This document shows positions 1 to 14,982 of a DNA stretch of 64,000 bases, piece after piece. Made by a program: the position numbers and the translations under genes. The stretch comes from Callipepla californica brunnescens (Eukaryota; Chordata; Aves; Galliformes; Odontophoridae): positions 57,160,733 through 57,224,732 of the forward strand of contig JALIRH010000002.1 in the NCBI GenBank assembly GCA_023055505.1, in the 5' to 3' direction. The notes under the pieces were generated by a model that ran no database searches, was not told the origin of the DNA, and was given only the letters and a program-made list of their open reading frames with translations. Numbering within the stretch: position 1 is the first letter of the stretch; each line of letters opens with the position of its first letter.

Positions 1-2314
1 GTGAAGGAACAATTTTCAATCCTATAATATGTTCTTATAAAATATATGTATGAGACTGTCGGCAAAGAAAGACCTACAGCAATGGATGCTGCTAGAGTTG
101 CACGGATTGTCCACTGTAAGACTTACGCTTTTGGTTTTATATGAATGTACTAAACTTCAGAAACTTTGGTGTGGTTCTCCAGCAGGGGTTTGTCTCATAA
201 ATATTTGGTTCGTTTAATTGGCACAATTTTGCTTAAAGAAAATGAAAGTTAGGGAGAAAAAAATGCATCTGTAAAAAGTGAATGATTCTTACCCTTGTTT
301 TGTGGCAAAGATCCAGGCTGTCTTGAGAAGGTGAAATGCTTACAGGGATGTAAACAGGATGGGACAGCCAAGAAAATGCCTTCTGTAGTCTCTTACAGAA
401 CAATTTGCATAAATTTCCATAAATGGAAGAATAGATTCCTGAAAACTTTCTTTGGCCATATTTTGTAGAATTTCCTTGGAGACAACTAAATTTTCTGAAA
501 CCCCCAAAGAGAATCTTTCTTTAGAGCTTAGTAAGCAGGACGGATGTGAGGTACAGGAGTAAAAGAAAATGGCAAGATGAAAGGGGGCACAACAAGCGAT
601 GTGAGAATGGGGGAGGGTGTGCAAGAAGAGACAAATCTGTGCTAGATGTCAGCATTCTCCTGCTGCAGGAACTACCTCTGCAAGTCTTGTCTGTCTGACT
701 GTCAGGGACTTTTGTCTTTTCCACACGTATGAGATTGTGCAGAAGTTGAATCTGTTCTGTTATTGGGTGTAGTGATTTTTTCCTTTATTTATGGCTTTCC
801 CATGTTGCCCTTTATAAATGCTACTGGCATATAGACTTGAGCCTAATGTTTACTGACACTCGTGTGACAGCTTTTGGAGATGAGGAATCTCATCAGCTTA
901 GGTTCAGCTGTGAATTTGGCCTTATTTCAAAAGGGACATCTGAAAAACAGTTACATCTTGAGATGTGAGTAGGAATTACAGTACAGTTTTATAAAACCAT
1001 GGCTCATGAACGGCGGAGTGTGGGACCACTGCATAGACTTATCAAGGAGTTAATGCACTCTCCATCTTGCTGCTACTTATCAGGGGAAATCTGTTCCTAC
1101 AAGATCAGTTTCTGGATAATAAACCACAATTTGGGCTTTGTTTCTTTGTAGTCTCTGAAATTATCCTTTTATATATTTGCGTTTTTCATAGGACTGCTGC
1201 TGAGGCTCATAACATTTAGGGTCTTGTTCAAAACAATAGCCAAGACATTGGTTGCAGAAGAAGGTATGAGCAGCCCCGTGATACAGGGCAATCATCCCAT
1301 GTGAAATTCTTAAGCTGACCTACAGCTCAGGATTTGAATCTTTGCCATAGAATTATTATTATTTTTTTTTCTCCATTTCAAATCTTTTATCATCCTAGTG
1401 TGGAGTGTTTTTTTAACCATTCCTGAGGGCTATAAAATAAATATAGAGGATTAAAGAAGGATTGAAGAAATCTCTAGCCTGCAAAATCTTTAAGAGAATT
1501 TGCCACCTAGCAACAGCAAGGAACATGTGTCTGCTTAGAACAATCAGTGATTGTGTGATTCAGAAGAAACCTCCGCACTGTTTATAATCACAACTGTAAC
1601 TTTTATGTAGGAAGGAAAAACGCTGCAAAAGACTCAGGTTTCGTCATGGACAAAAGGATTTCATTACCATAAGAAGTCCCTAACAGGGTGGCAAATAATC
1701 AAGACTTAAAAGAATGTGTGAGACCAGCAGAAAGGGAAACAATGACGTTCCTATTATAGCAGTAGGCTTTACAATAAGTGATATGTCAGCTTTTTCACTG
1801 GGAATTGTGCTGAATAACTTAGTGATTTTAATTCATCAGCAAATGAATACTTAGATTAGGAGCTCTTTTCTTTTCAAATTTGCATTTACCGCTTAGTCAT
1901 GCAATAAACATTGCATTCCTTGAGAAGTTCGAATTATTTGCATATTATTTCAAATGTACTCTTTCTCAGTGTTAAGGACTTTAAAATACAGACACTCTGA
2001 TAGTGTGTATGTCAGACTGTAGGAAAAATATGTGAAAAATATGAGAAGAAGCGTGACTGCAACATACATGAGCTGCCTGGCTATCGAAATCTGTGTAGAC
2101 CTCTCTCACATAAAAGAATCTGTTTCATTGGGTATCAGTTATCCCAGCTGCTCTATCTTCCTATCTTCTTCTTCTTTTTTTTCTCCTTAGAGGAAAGAAA
2201 CTGGGGATATCCAAGGACACTGTGCCTTTCATACCTCCCAGACCTCTGAACTGTTGATACTTGTTTAGGAATTTTACCCATGTGATGCTGTTAAATTAAC
2301 CTGGATCTGTTCTT
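1..2314. other. AT-rich intergenic DNA, no gene seen
   Basis: I found no exon, RNA gene or recognisable repeat here. The open frames are short, lack family resemblance and overlap on opposite strands, as expected by chance. An octamer-like 'atttgcat' lies near 1,935 in an AT-rich patch, but on its own it proves nothing. Confidence 0.6.
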
Positions 2315-2351
2315 AAAAAAAAAAAAAAAAAGAGAGAGAGAGAGAGAGAGA
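2315..2351. repeat. poly(A) followed by (AG)n microsatellite
   Basis: A run of about 17 A runs directly into about ten AG units. An A-run joined to a short dinucleotide repeat could be the decayed tail of an old retroelement, but no element body is recognisable upstream. Confidence 0.9.
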
Positions 2352-5300
2352 TAAGCAGAGTGAAAAAATACATTGTTTCAATATCAGTTCTTTTTAAAAC
2401 TGTTTGTAGTTTCTCAGTTACAAACCAACTTTAACCCAACAAACTCTTTGTTAATACTCACTGCTAACAAACTACTTTCAATACTTAAAAGGTAGATGAT
2501 GTATTGTTCCTAAATCAGACTACTTGACTATTTGGAGAAATCACTAGCCCAGCCCCTTACAGGCAGCTGCTAGGATTCAATTCTGTTTCTGGCAGCAGGA
2601 GAGTACATGCTGGAGTATCAGAATTGGAGCAGAAAATTGTAAGTGCAGCTGAAATGGAATGGGAAGCAGCAAGCTATTGCCAAGGGAACACAGGGATTTG
2701 GGTAATAAGTACGTTCAGTGAGTTTATACAAAATACAAGAAGTTCCAGAACAGATAATGTAAATAATGGAAAAGTACTACTAGAAGTATTTCACAGAAGT
2801 TGACGTTTATACTGAATTGCTAGTGATGTTTCAACCAGCATAATGTAGTCAGACCCTAATAGGCAAAAAATTTCAATGGGAAATGAGATGTTTAAGCAGC
2901 AAGGTGGTAGATTGTGGACTACTAATGATAGTCCTTACTTGTCAACGCTTCCACTGATGTAGATCAGTGCACTGGTAAATGAGGACTGTATGTTCAGATG
3001 TGCTCAAGACACTGCAAGTTCCTGTAATAAGAACAAGTTTGCAAAACACAGAGGGAAATCACTGCAGTCCAAGCCCTCCTGCTTCACAGTTAATCTCTTT
3101 CAGCTATTGATCAGAATGGGAAATCTGGTAGCATGTTTTGGTCAAGGAGAATGTAATTTTATAATCCAATGTTCCTTTGGTCCCAGTTATTTGCAATCAT
3201 GGTAAAAGTCCTGATTCTCTGACAATGAGAGAAAGCAGTCAGTAAGAAACAGTTTGTGTTTTCAGAGCTCCAGGCTTCTCATTAGCTGCTATTAGTTCAC
3301 ACGTGGCCTTTAGATTGCCAGGACATCATTCAGAGTTTTTACCTACCTATGTATAGAGGTATGCATGTGGGCTGCTCTCTGTCTGGTCTAACACTGACAT
3401 GCAGGACAGGGATCCCAGACCTCTCAGCAGGACCTGTGCTACAGCTGTGCTTTATCTACTTCTCTGCCTCCTCAGAAGTGAGGACTGAGGTGCTGAGGGA
3501 ATACAGCAAACAAGATGATGTTTCTTTTAGCTCTAGTGGAGCTTGTTCTTGACTTCGAAGGAGATCTGAGTAGGATTCCAAGAATCGGGTGAGGCAGATA
3601 CAAAAAGACAAAGGAAAGAAATCCACACTGACTAGTGCAGCCTTGTGCCTAGATCACATACACAGCCATCAGTAGCAGGTTGCATTCCTGCTCAGCCAAG
3701 TTCAAAACAAGGCCTTGAAGCTAGATTCCCTCTTCACGTGTGTGTGCCCGGCTGCAGATATTTTCAGGATAGTGTGCTGTTTCGAAGAATTCTGAGACAA
3801 GTTTTGTCTTCATCCTGATGCAAAACAAAGCCGGCCTTGTTCTCTTGCAGTTCTTACCTAACTGTATAAAAAAGTAACAGATTCATAGCAGATTTTCAGC
3901 ATCAATATTTTTCTTGTATACTTGTGATCTGCTGCTTTTTTTTCTTAAAGCATAATAGAATTGGAACTAAAACATGTGATGTAGAGCAGCACACAATATG
4001 CTGAACGATGTTCCTAACAATTAATTTTTCTTCCAAAACAAATGTCAGAATGGTTAGGTTCCACATCAGAATGTAAGTATTAATGTGTGGGGTTTCTTTA
4101 CTCCTAATATCTTTTTCAGTATCTGGAGATAGTTTAAGACATGCTCTTCCCCTTTAAAAACCTTCCCATTGGAAATTGAAAGTGGACTGCTGGCTTCATA
4201 CATCACTTTAGTTCCTTCTCTTAAAACTTTCCTTTAAAAAGTCATGTCTGAAATACGAGTCTCAGAGAGAGTTAAGCTTTCCAAGGACACCTTAAAAAAG
4301 TCATGGGTACCATTCTTCTAACAGAGATTTTGTGCACCTGGGCAAATTACAATAGATCTGATGCACATGATGAAACTGCATTATAGCTATGCAGTTTGTA
4401 CCATACTGTTATTTACCTATTCATATTGCTTCTCCGTTCCTGTTAAAATTTACATCTTGAGGTTGTTATCTCTCAGGAGTTTATTTTCCAGGTTCTACAG
4501 AGCAATACTCTCACATGGTTAGAATCAGCAGTTTTCCTCATTTTTAATAGAGCAAGCCTGCTCTTAGTTGGTCCTGTTATACTTCGTTGCAATCCTCTAG
4601 TAAAGAAGAATAAAACCCAATGAACTGTATCACAGCCTTACGGTTCCTTCATTAGGATCCCACAGAATGAAGCTCTTTGGTAAGAGACCTTCAGTCATCC
4701 TAAAATTGTCCCCACGAAAGCCAGCTGTATGTCATCTCACAAGCCCTCTGGGAACAGTCACAGGGAAATAAAAGGCTTTTTTTTGCTAATCTCTACATCC
4801 TATAGCCCAGCTTCTAATCTCGTGCTCTCTCTTTCAGAAACGTGGCTGTAACTCTTGCCACCATCTGATAGCTTTTCATATCTTGTGAGTTATTCTCTGG
4901 TCAGCTGTTAGAGGAATTGATGTATTAAACTCTCCAGCATTTACTTTCTATAGATTTCAGACTCAGAGAGCATCCCGGGACAGAAGTCACATGAGTCACA
5001 CATGACCTCATGCTACTCCAAGAAAGAGATGAAGCGCATGATTTAGCTAAGTGCTTTAATGATTTCTGGTTGAGACATGCTTCTGTGTATAATTTTATCC
5101 TTTTCCAATGGATGATAGACAAGATTTTGAATCTGGTAATTGAAGGGAAACTTAGAAGAGTTTTTAGCTGTGAAGGTAAGACTATTAAGTTCAGCCTTGG
5201 CAGAAGACAATAGAGGGAATTATGATCATGGATAGAAAAGCTAAATGTAGCCCTTTCCTTTCAAATTTTTATCTGAGATCAAGGCCCTATTGTTGATACT

Positions 5301-8039
5301 TGTCTTTCTTTGTGTTAAGCCATAAACCTTAAGTGATATGCTTCCATATTAAAAAAAAACCCTATATGATCCCAAATGGACATTTAAACCTTTCATACTT
5401 TTCTAAGCCATGCAGATCTTTAGCCTCAGCCAGTTCATTGTAAACCATACAATTTGAGAAGGAATTCTTCAGTGAGATGTGATTTTTTTCAATGGAAATG
5501 TTCAGTGTTTTCACAGACATATACATAATAAGCAAATGGAGAAAACTGAGTGTCCTCTGTTCCTCATCACTAAAGCAAAGAGGACACACAGAACTGACAG
5601 CCTAAGAAAGTTTTCAATATACAAACCATTCTGTTTAGAAAAAAAATGTATATCTGTAAAATATTTAGCTAAACTATAATTTGAATATATGTGGATAGAC
5701 AGGATCTTGTTGCTGCTGAATAACAGGTAGAAAGGAAACCTTCACTATCACCATTTCCAGCCTAGGAGTTAAATATGTGGCAAAGGCTGTGAATCAGTAA
5801 ATTTGATTCAAATGTAATCCTGTGACAGGCTACATACCCAGATAGTCCATGCATAGGAATCTTAATATGTATGCAACACCTCCGTTCAACAAAATAGAGA
5901 TACTGGGTTAAGTTACTATTTCTGAGTTACAAAGATGATGGTTCATGTAAGTGCCTTTGCATCTGGAGCACTCAGGAACTATGCAACAGTTGTGGAAAGG
6001 AAAACCTGAACTAGTCAGCCTGAAGTGCCTTTGTGCAGCAGCATTTAATTTTGTAGCAAGCAGTGATATGGAACAGATACCTGTGATATTTTATGGAAGA
6101 CTATCGAGAGCAGTCAAGTTTTTTGCTGACAACCCATCATGTAATTGCTAATGAATGTCACCTATTTCAATGTTTTTCCGCTGTAACTGGAAAGTATTAA
6201 ACAAGGTTTCTTCAAATTTCTTGTACTCAGCTACCTGAAAGCTCAAAATCAGCCTGATTTCATTGCTTATATACACTTCAGAGCTCTCTTTTACTTGGTT
6301 CATTGTAGAACTTTTATCACATTTCTACAGCGAACATTTTCCAAAATAAATTCAAGGTTATTTTCAACAAATATCTCACAGTGAGACTGAAATTGATTTT
6401 ATGCAAACATATCACAGATGGTACTATTTGAATCAACAGGTGTAGAAAATGCATAAAAATAGATGTATCAAATTAATTTAAAGTTAGATATCTACAGGGA
6501 AAAATGTAGTACTGATCCAATGCTCTATTCAAAAGATTTTTCCTGATAAAAATGTACTAATCCTGCAAACATTTCTGAGTGGAGATTGGAGTGACTTTGT
6601 TAATGAAATATCCATTTCCATCAAGAAGTACAACTCCTAAGCTCTCCTTCCTCCTTAATTTTCTGTAAAAAGTATTTTAAAATCTCTTATTTATCTAACC
6701 TGTATTTCTTCTCTGTAATGATTCTCTATATGGGGAACATTTATCTCAAATCATTCAGAATAATTCATAATTTTAATCTCATTATTTTTATAGTGCCTTT
6801 ATTATTTTCAATATATTTTCATGGATGGTGTCAACCAGCAACACAATATGAAATAACTAAAAGCTTGCTGATGAAATCTTCGTACTTTGATTACTACTCT
6901 GTCAATTTTTACATGAAATGAAATTCTCTCAGCATAACTGAAATATTAACTGGTGCAAAAAGATTGCTGGAGGAGCTTTGCTTCAGGTGTTTCCCTTCCA
7001 TACTCTGGATCCAGATGACCAAATAGATAACCAGGTAATCCATCACCATCTGATGATAAGCTGTCCTGCTACAATGTGAAGTGGGAAGAAACTTGCGAGC
7101 AGAGTGCTACCGTATTCTCACTGTGATGAACTGATTCTGGTGCTTACTCTCTTCCAGGCACGGCTTTCAACATCCAGCTCAGTTTTTAATATAAGCATTA
7201 CTCAAGTTCTACACATTTCTGGCTGATGTTAACTGTAACTGCTTTAGAAGAGGTATACTACGTTTATTTATAGTTGTTGTCAAGTTGCAAATGAAGCTTA
7301 TTTATTTACTGTAAGAAAATTGAGATGGCTTCTGCATATTTTATGTAGGTAAAGCTGAGGAGTCCTTGTAAATGATTAGATGTCCTGTACTTTCCAGTTA
7401 AACTCCACTTCCAGTCTTCAAGCGGTTCAACTTTGCAGCTACCTTTCATGTCTCGACTCTGCCAAAGTAATGCCTTTTTAAAATTCTAATGTGAGAAAAA
7501 CAAATAGCTTTCAGTTTAAGCTAGATTTTCTGTTAACCAAAATAACAGTTTTTCATTCCTTTTAAATGAATTTCTCAGGCTGGTGCAAGGTGACCTGTGG
7601 AGTTAAAATGTGGAAATAAAACAAACAGTCTTATAAAATTAATGAACAAGATGTTCCAAGAAGGCGGTCTGAGCTCTGAAGAGAAGGAGACAAAAGAGGA
7701 CTAGTGAAGGATAAAACACTGTGCAGACTCATTTGCAGTTCTACAGTGAATGCCTTTATGTGACTGGTGCCTTTCCACTCCTTCCCAAAGGAAAAAAGAC
7801 CTCTAGAAGAAAGTGAAATTTAAATTATTTTTGGCAGTTCTTAGAAGGAGGATGTTAAAAGTACCTACAGCAAAAAGAACTAGTAATTTAGGACTAACTT
7901 CAAGATACTTGCTTTTCTTTTAACTTCTTAAAGGCAAAACTTTAGTTTTACAAAACAGCTAGGTATTTCTTTCTGTCACTGGTTTACACACTGAGTTGCA
8001 AGAACATGAAGAGTTTGATTTATTTAGGGTTTGATTTAC
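2352..8039. other. AT-rich intergenic DNA, no gene seen
   Basis: No coding exon, CR1 fragment or RNA gene could be supported. Open frames of 60-75 codons occur on both strands without conserved motifs. Confidence 0.6.
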
Positions 8040-8115
8040 AACAAATCTGTAGCCGAGCCAGAAGCAGAAGCCTGGGTTCTCCAGTCCCGTGTTCTAACAA
8101 TTAGATTTTCTCTGT
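8040..8115 (-). repeat. Probable ancient MIR/CORE-type SINE remnant
   Basis: The stretch with 'gcctgggttctccagtcccg' followed by 'tgttctaacaattaga' resembles the reverse complement of the tRNA-derived head of MIR-like amniote SINEs ('...gaacccaggagtcctgg...ctctaaccactaga'). The match is from memory and degraded, so family and boundaries are uncertain. Only the head region is recognisable. Confidence 0.45.
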
Positions 8116-11100
8116 GGTTTTATTGATATGCGTATGATAGATTGTGGGTTTTTTTGAACAGATAACATTCTGGAGGGCTAGGAAGTGTCCCAAGTAGAAG
8201 CTGAGTCATTGGTAGATGATATTTTTAACTGGCATCATTATCTCGTCATCTACTCAATCCAGCATCTATCTGGCTGTACATTTCTTATGCAGCTGATCCA
8301 TTTTCTTCTACTTCTAACAGAGAACATCTCTAGTCTTGTCTGTGTTATGCTCCTCCACTAAGTGAAAACCTCTTATGATATCCTAATAAACTGCTTAAGG
8401 GAAGATGGTGACCCGAGGGTGACATGAGAGGCAGCTAAGAATCCCTTGTAAATAAAATTCAGTTCTGACTGTAGAGGCAAAATGTGCCAAACACAATACA
8501 TGCATTCAAAGGTAGTGTTTGTATATTAGATGTTTCCTTAATATATGCATTAATATAAGGTGCAAAGACACTACAGGCTTACATTTATGCTGACAGTTAC
8601 TGCTGTTTATGCAGTGAGAAACTTCTTCAGCCTAAAAAATGGAAGCCATATAATAAAGTCTCATCATTAAAGAATACATGGGTCACAGCACAGACAAATG
8701 ATGCTGATGAAAGATGCACAGAGGCTGAACAGAATGGCAGGGTTTTCAAGTTGCCAAGCAGATTTGAATGTTGACTAATATAACAGTTACTCTTCATTGT
8801 AACTTGGTGTTAAATGGAAAAAAGCTCTTCAAACACTCGTGTTGTTAAATCTCACCGGGAACCACTCTGATCTTTGCATAACAGTTAATTGATTTTATTA
8901 CACTAAGCCAACAGGAACTCAGAGAAGATACTTTTCACAAAATCAGTTAATGGTTTCTCTCTCAAAGCGAAACAAAACAAAACAAAATCCTAACCCGTGC
9001 ATTGGCTTTCAACCTACATAAAGGAGAACTGTAGCTGAACCACCCTGGGAACTCTGACTCACAGTGTCACGAGTCCTCCTTGTTCCAGAAGGGAAACAGT
9101 TTGCACCACCCTTTTTCTTGGCACAGTCTGCTTCCCCCTCACCAACTCTGGGATGTGGCCCAACCCGCTTACCCATGAGGCTCTTTACATTCTCTGACCA
9201 CATCAGAAAGGTTAGACCAGTCCACCACCACCTCCTTCCTGCCACACAGGACAGCAGGTAGTCCTTGCTTTTCTATGTTGGAAACAAAAGGACTCCAAAT
9301 ATTTGTGCAAATAGATGATGTTTTAGTTTCTTAAAATAAAGCAAAATGTTACTAATTTGTCTAACACTTTTTGTAAGTTTACTGTCAATGTTTGGCACGT
9401 TTTCAGCAATTTCAATAGAGTGAAGACTACTGCTTAGTTTATCTCAAACATGCTCTGCCTTCTATTGTTCAGTTTATCTCAAATGTATGCTGTTAAGTGT
9501 GCTAGAAAAGGTGTACATACCACTTAAGTGTATCAAACATAGTTGATGAGCCTGAATGAGTAGAGGTTTTATGTGCACCCTCCCAAACCTGATCTTCAGT
9601 TTTGGTTTACTGGTTTCCACTCCTACTCATTCATGGAACAAATGAAATTGAAGGACATATTCTCATTAGTCATGCTTTAATTAATTTTTAAGATCTATTA
9701 AAGAATCAAAGGTTCACCTACTGATGTGGGACTGGATCTTTGTGTCACTAAACATCACTGCAGCTTGGTTAACTCTGATATTATTAAATATACTCAAATT
9801 ATGTAAGTAGCCCCATAGTTTCAATGACATCTCTTCCATGAAGAAGTGGTACTTAAAAATATTGCATATTTGGCTTCCCAAGGTTACTCTTCATTCATCC
9901 CTCTCTTTTGTGCAGTGTCTGTAAGAGCCATGCTTTTAGTGCACAGATAACTAAATATTATGTTGTGGCCAGATAGGAGGCATTAATGGTAGCATCTGCT
10001 TCTGCTGCTGGAGGAGTTATATGAGATGCAAGAAAAAGATGTTATGTGTTGAGTAAAAAACACTGACTTCAGGCTGATGGACTGCTAAGGGAACTAAAAA
10101 AGACTTGGGAAAAGACTCAGATGTGATGTTCCTTTTATTAGAACACACAGCAGAAGAGTTAGGGCAGTAGCAGTAACCTGGAAAAGCATATGGGGTAAAA
10201 GAGAACTTCAAAAAGAACACTGGAAGACGCACTTTCATAGCCAACACTAAAACAGAGGAACACATATCATGGCAATTTTACTAATACTTTTCTATTCCTG
10301 TTACAATCTAAAGAAAACGCACACCTGGCTAAATGGCAGAGACTTAATGAGATCATGAATAGATCTGTATCTGTGAAGTGTGAACTAGATGCTTTGGGGA
10401 AAAAAAGGCAGGGAGCAAACTTGGCAGGAAAACATGTTTTAAGAGTGGAAAGAAGCTGTGACTGAGAAAGAATCAAAGGATGGGTTCCATGTATCTGAAA
10501 AGAGAGAAATGTGTTTCTCCGTAGAGGCAACTGAATTTGTCAGGGAAAGCAGATGTATAGTTAAAAAAAAAAAAAAAAGTAAAAGAAACTCACATATGCA
10601 AGTCCAAAAAACCCCACAACATTATTTGGAAGCTTCCCTCTCCGCTGTGTTAGGACACCATAATGCCTCCTTCAATTCTCTGTCGTTGCAGGAGAGTGTG
10701 AAGTTTCTTCAGAACATTTCCTGTCTGCTACAGAAAGCAATCAACAGCCCATTTTTATGCCTCAGTTACAAATACAGATCAGTATCAGTGTTTAAATTGT
10801 AATATTTCTTCATTCTGTATCAAACTGTGTAATTTTTGCTCATTTATTTGCATACCAGCCTGAAGGTCAGATCTCCTACTCACATGAACCATATATTCAG
10901 GTCTGTAGCAGATCTCTTCATCTGGTCCTAAGTATTGTAAGTTGGACCTCTACCTCTGCAAATTGTATCCTTCTCTTCCTGTTTTCCTTGTGCTCAAAGC
11001 ACTGAAAAAGGAATGCTGCAATTAAAACTAGATCCTGTGGTTCTCTGGAATAGCTCTCTGTTTCTAAAATCAGTTTGAATTACCATGTAACTTTCCTCCA

Positions 11101-14100
11101 TTTACTTGGAGGAAGCAATCCGTTCTGTTGCCTTTTCCTTTGGCCCTGCTCCTCCACAAGTTCTCCTGGGGTCATGCTTTCCTCCCTCCTATCTTCTCTC
11201 CACTTGATGTTATGTTTACACAGTGGTGATCTCAGTGGTACCCTCCGAAGGTCAGACTTTTATTTCTTATTTCAATTGTTTCTTGAAAAGTGGAAAGCTA
11301 AAAAAAATCCTTTTCCTTTTAGTTGACCTATTCTTGTGAACAGGTCACTAAAATATGCCATGGGAATGGTAATCACTTCACAGTTACTGCTATCCAGATT
11401 AAACTGTAAAGTTTTTAACATGCTTCATGACGGTGTCCTATAAGTTTTTCTCTTACAGTATATTTTCATTATATATTGCTTCATGCTGTCATCGTGAACA
11501 TAAAAAGAATTCAAGGGAAAAAATGCTGAACACGTTATCTGTACTTTGCAGCTCCGGGCAGTACACATGACAGAAAAATTGAAATAAAAAGATTAATGGA
11601 CAGTGGATACCCATATGACCTGTGTCAGGGTTGGTCTAAATCACTAATGTTGGATGCAAGCTTTCTTCTCCAAAGATATCTGCTGTGATAGTATAGATTA
11701 TCAGTGCTCTCAATATCTTACTGAAAAACAATGCGGAAATTAAGGGGGAGATATCAGATATTACCGATACACAGATCAAATTACTTTCCAGTTCAATTCC
11801 AATAATAAAAAAAAAAGTCTAGAAAAATGTCTTGTACTAAAAATGACTTGATTTCTTTCCTTTATTTATATCATCTAGGCCAGAAATAGTGCTATTTATT
11901 CATTATGAAATTTCAGGTGTGGTTGACTTGAATTGAGGCATTTTGGTTTGAAATATTTTTGTTAGAGAAAATTAATTTGTGTCAGTCTCCCTTCTCATTA
12001 CGCTGACATTTTGCACTGCAGAAGCCACGGGCAACAGCTGAAGTGATCTGCCTGGGAAACTCAGATCGTTGGGAAGAATGTGAATATCACTTGCACCTAA
12101 AGTACCAGAGTAAGGCCGAGGGAGAAGTTAATTTCAAGCCAAGAAATTGTATGTTTTTTACATTTCTAAACTGAAATTTTCAAATTGAAATATCAGTATT
12201 TTAGATTCTGGCTTTTTGAATCCTGAATCCCTTACGGCCTAGTCCACTGCTTTACTCATTGACCCATTAAGCAGTAGGTCAGCCAACATTCTCATAGAGA
12301 AAGGTAAACTTCATATCCAAGACAGTGACAGTACACACACCTAATTTTTTGCAAGAAACTAGAAGTATTCCATATACAGCAGGTCCCAGAGGGCCACAGA
12401 GTACTTAGGGATAATGTATCAGTGAAGAAATTCTCTTGTTGCTACAAGCAAAAAGAATCCAAGCAAAATAATTTTTCTTGTTCATAGTATATTACCTCAT
12501 AATTTAGGCCCTATGGCTTTCTTCGTCTTCTCCCAAGGCTTTCCCATTTCTATATCTTTTCTGTAGTGGAGTAAAAGGCACTCTGTGTAATTTTAAAGCA
12601 TTTACATTTTGGCTTATGAATAAGGCATTATTCTGCCCATACAGAATCAGAAAAGTGCACACAATACAAAATGGTAAAAGCTTGAATATATATCAATGAA
12701 ATGTTATGGCGAGAATTTTACCTCTCAGCTCAGTGATACTTCTGAGTATTTCACTTTCAAATATGTATTTATGCTATTAAAGGCCACTGTCTGATCCCTC
12801 AGTGAATCACATTCTATTTTCGTTGCTTCTAATCAGTGTATCTCTTTGGATGCCTCTTCTCAAACACAACCAAAGCCATTATTAAGAATCACCATCTTCC
12901 CATCACTGTCTTGCACAGTCTTCACAAAGACGTGCTCTTGTCTGATATTATCTGGCATTTTTATTTCCAAGGGCAATGGTTTCAGTTTCTGCTAAAGACA
13001 GAATATTAACAAACTCTTTATTCTTGGATGTGAGACACTGACTTCCTTTCTCTTTGGATTATCCGTGTTTTTCATAAGACTGAGGTGGTGAAGGGTGACT
13101 GATACTTGCCCAGCTTCCAAGGAGAGATAAAAAGATAATGAAGCTGCTGAGGGACTGACTGGGATAAGCCTTGGGAAGATCTTATGCACCTTTGCCAAAG
13201 AGAGAGGGTGGATGAAGAGGAGGCGCAATTGCTGGACAAGCTGATGAGATGATGGGTAAGTGTGGATGTTCACTCAACTCTTGTCCAGGTTTGAGCCTAA
13301 CACAAATCTTGTGCTACAGCCAGTATACGTCATATGCTGGAGCAGTGCTGTCAATGTGGAGCGACACCTACAGCAGGCACCAGGAACAGAAAAGGGCCAC
13401 CCTGCAGCCCTTATCTTCTGCAGCTGATATCTCCTGAATGATTGCAAATGACCCCACGAACAGCTTCTTCCAAGTACGCTGACTTACAGCAGAAGTACAG
13501 GCATGAGGTCCAAGCTGCAAGATATGGCAGCTCACCTGAAAAGGCTTTAGAGTAGATCCAAGATCAGCAGGACTGATAAGGCTCCTTTATTCCCTAGTGT
13601 GGTGCAGGGGAAGCCCACACCATGAGGGATGAGTAGTTGGCTAGGGAACATCTTATCCACAAGCACGGAAGAATGTCTTGGTGAATTGGTGAAATAGTGA
13701 GTTAATGAAGTACTGAATTAAGAGTCTTAACAAGTTAGATCAGTCCATTAAAAGCAGATTGAGTTCTTGTTTGAATCTTACCTAATGAGCTCATGAACCC
13801 AGTTTTGATTTACAGAGAATGTTGTTTTGTAAATGTGAGCAGCCCAAACAAACTGTGACATTAGGAACTGGCAGAGTGTGCTGGAAGGAGACAAGCTGCC
13901 TTTGTCTTCACATTGGAGTGTGTGTGCTACTGGTTGACTGGTTTAATTTGACATTCACTATCCTCGCCATTTTGTTGTTATTTCTTTGCTAGTGTCCAAG
14001 AGTATTTTTCCCAGCCATTTTCCACTTTGTCATCTCTCTACATGAAATGTACTGATATTTTATCCAAGCATAATTTTTTTTTCCTGGCAGGTAATAATCC

Positions 14101-14918
14101 ACAAGCCCATTGAACAAATTCCACTCATTCCCTTTTCTTACACTGTGCAAATGGTTTTGAGGATTTAAACAGAGTATCTCCAAAACAAGGGAGAACACAG
14201 CACGGAGAGACAGAGTAGGAAATGATGTGACCATCCAGTGATCAGAGCACTGTCTTTAATTCTTTTCAAACACATTTCTTGTAGCTATCTCATATTCTGG
14301 ATATGACACAAGATCCTTCACATTTCTGGGGAATGATTACCACAGATCCCACACTTATTTCAGACATTTCTGAAATTAACTTCAGCTAATCAGTGGACTA
14401 AGGCTCATATAAAGGGTACTGAAGTTTTGTTTTGCCGAATACTACAAGTGCTGCTCCTTTCTCACTGACATTAAAACATAGGCATCATGAACGATTTACA
14501 ACTTGAGATTAAGAAGTAAATATACTACCCAAAGATACGATACTTTGCTTTACTATGGCAGAGAAAGGAAACAAATACAAGTCTCTGAATTTGTGGAGAA
14601 GGCCCTGGGACACTGAGGAGAAGCAAAACTGTTTCCCAAGCACCTGATGATTTATGCATTCAGATAACTTTCCCTAATATATGTACTTTGATTCTTTTTC
14701 ATATTAAATTTCAAACTGCTGTTCATTATTATGGTCCAATTCTGAAAATTCTTATAGAAGGGCAGAAATTTGTAAATACTATTTTGGAGTGAGGCTTGTC
14801 TTACCAATGACGATTTTTAAAATTGCTTAATGTGTTCCTATGTGATTCCCAAGTACTGCTTCCTACAGTTTATTACTTAGTCATAAACTTAAATTAACCC
14901 TATATTGGATTATAACCC
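8116..14918. other. AT-rich intergenic DNA, no gene seen
   Basis: Small features only: an (AAAAC)n run at 8,970-8,988, a less AT-rich block at about 9,009-9,260 that is open on both strands, and an A-run near 10,562-10,578. Between about 13,150 and 13,250 a short acidic open frame ends at a TGA, but it is only about 30 codons long and bounded by stops. I recognise no gene. Confidence 0.55.
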
Positions 14919-14982
14919 TAAATTGGGGGTTGGACTTGATGATGTCTGGAGGTCCCTTCCAAACCCTACAATTCTGAGATTA
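14919..14982 (+). mobile_element. CR1 LINE, 3' end fragment
   Basis: The stretch 'gggggttggacttgatgatg' followed by 'aggtcccttccaa' is the conserved 3' end of the avian CR1 retrotransposon. Only about 60 bp remain, typical of severe 5' truncation. Confidence 0.8.

Noticed and set aside
13160..13250. Acidic protein-like frame before a 'gtaagt' donor
   Set aside because: Only about 30 codons between stops, terminated by TGA before the donor, with no family match.
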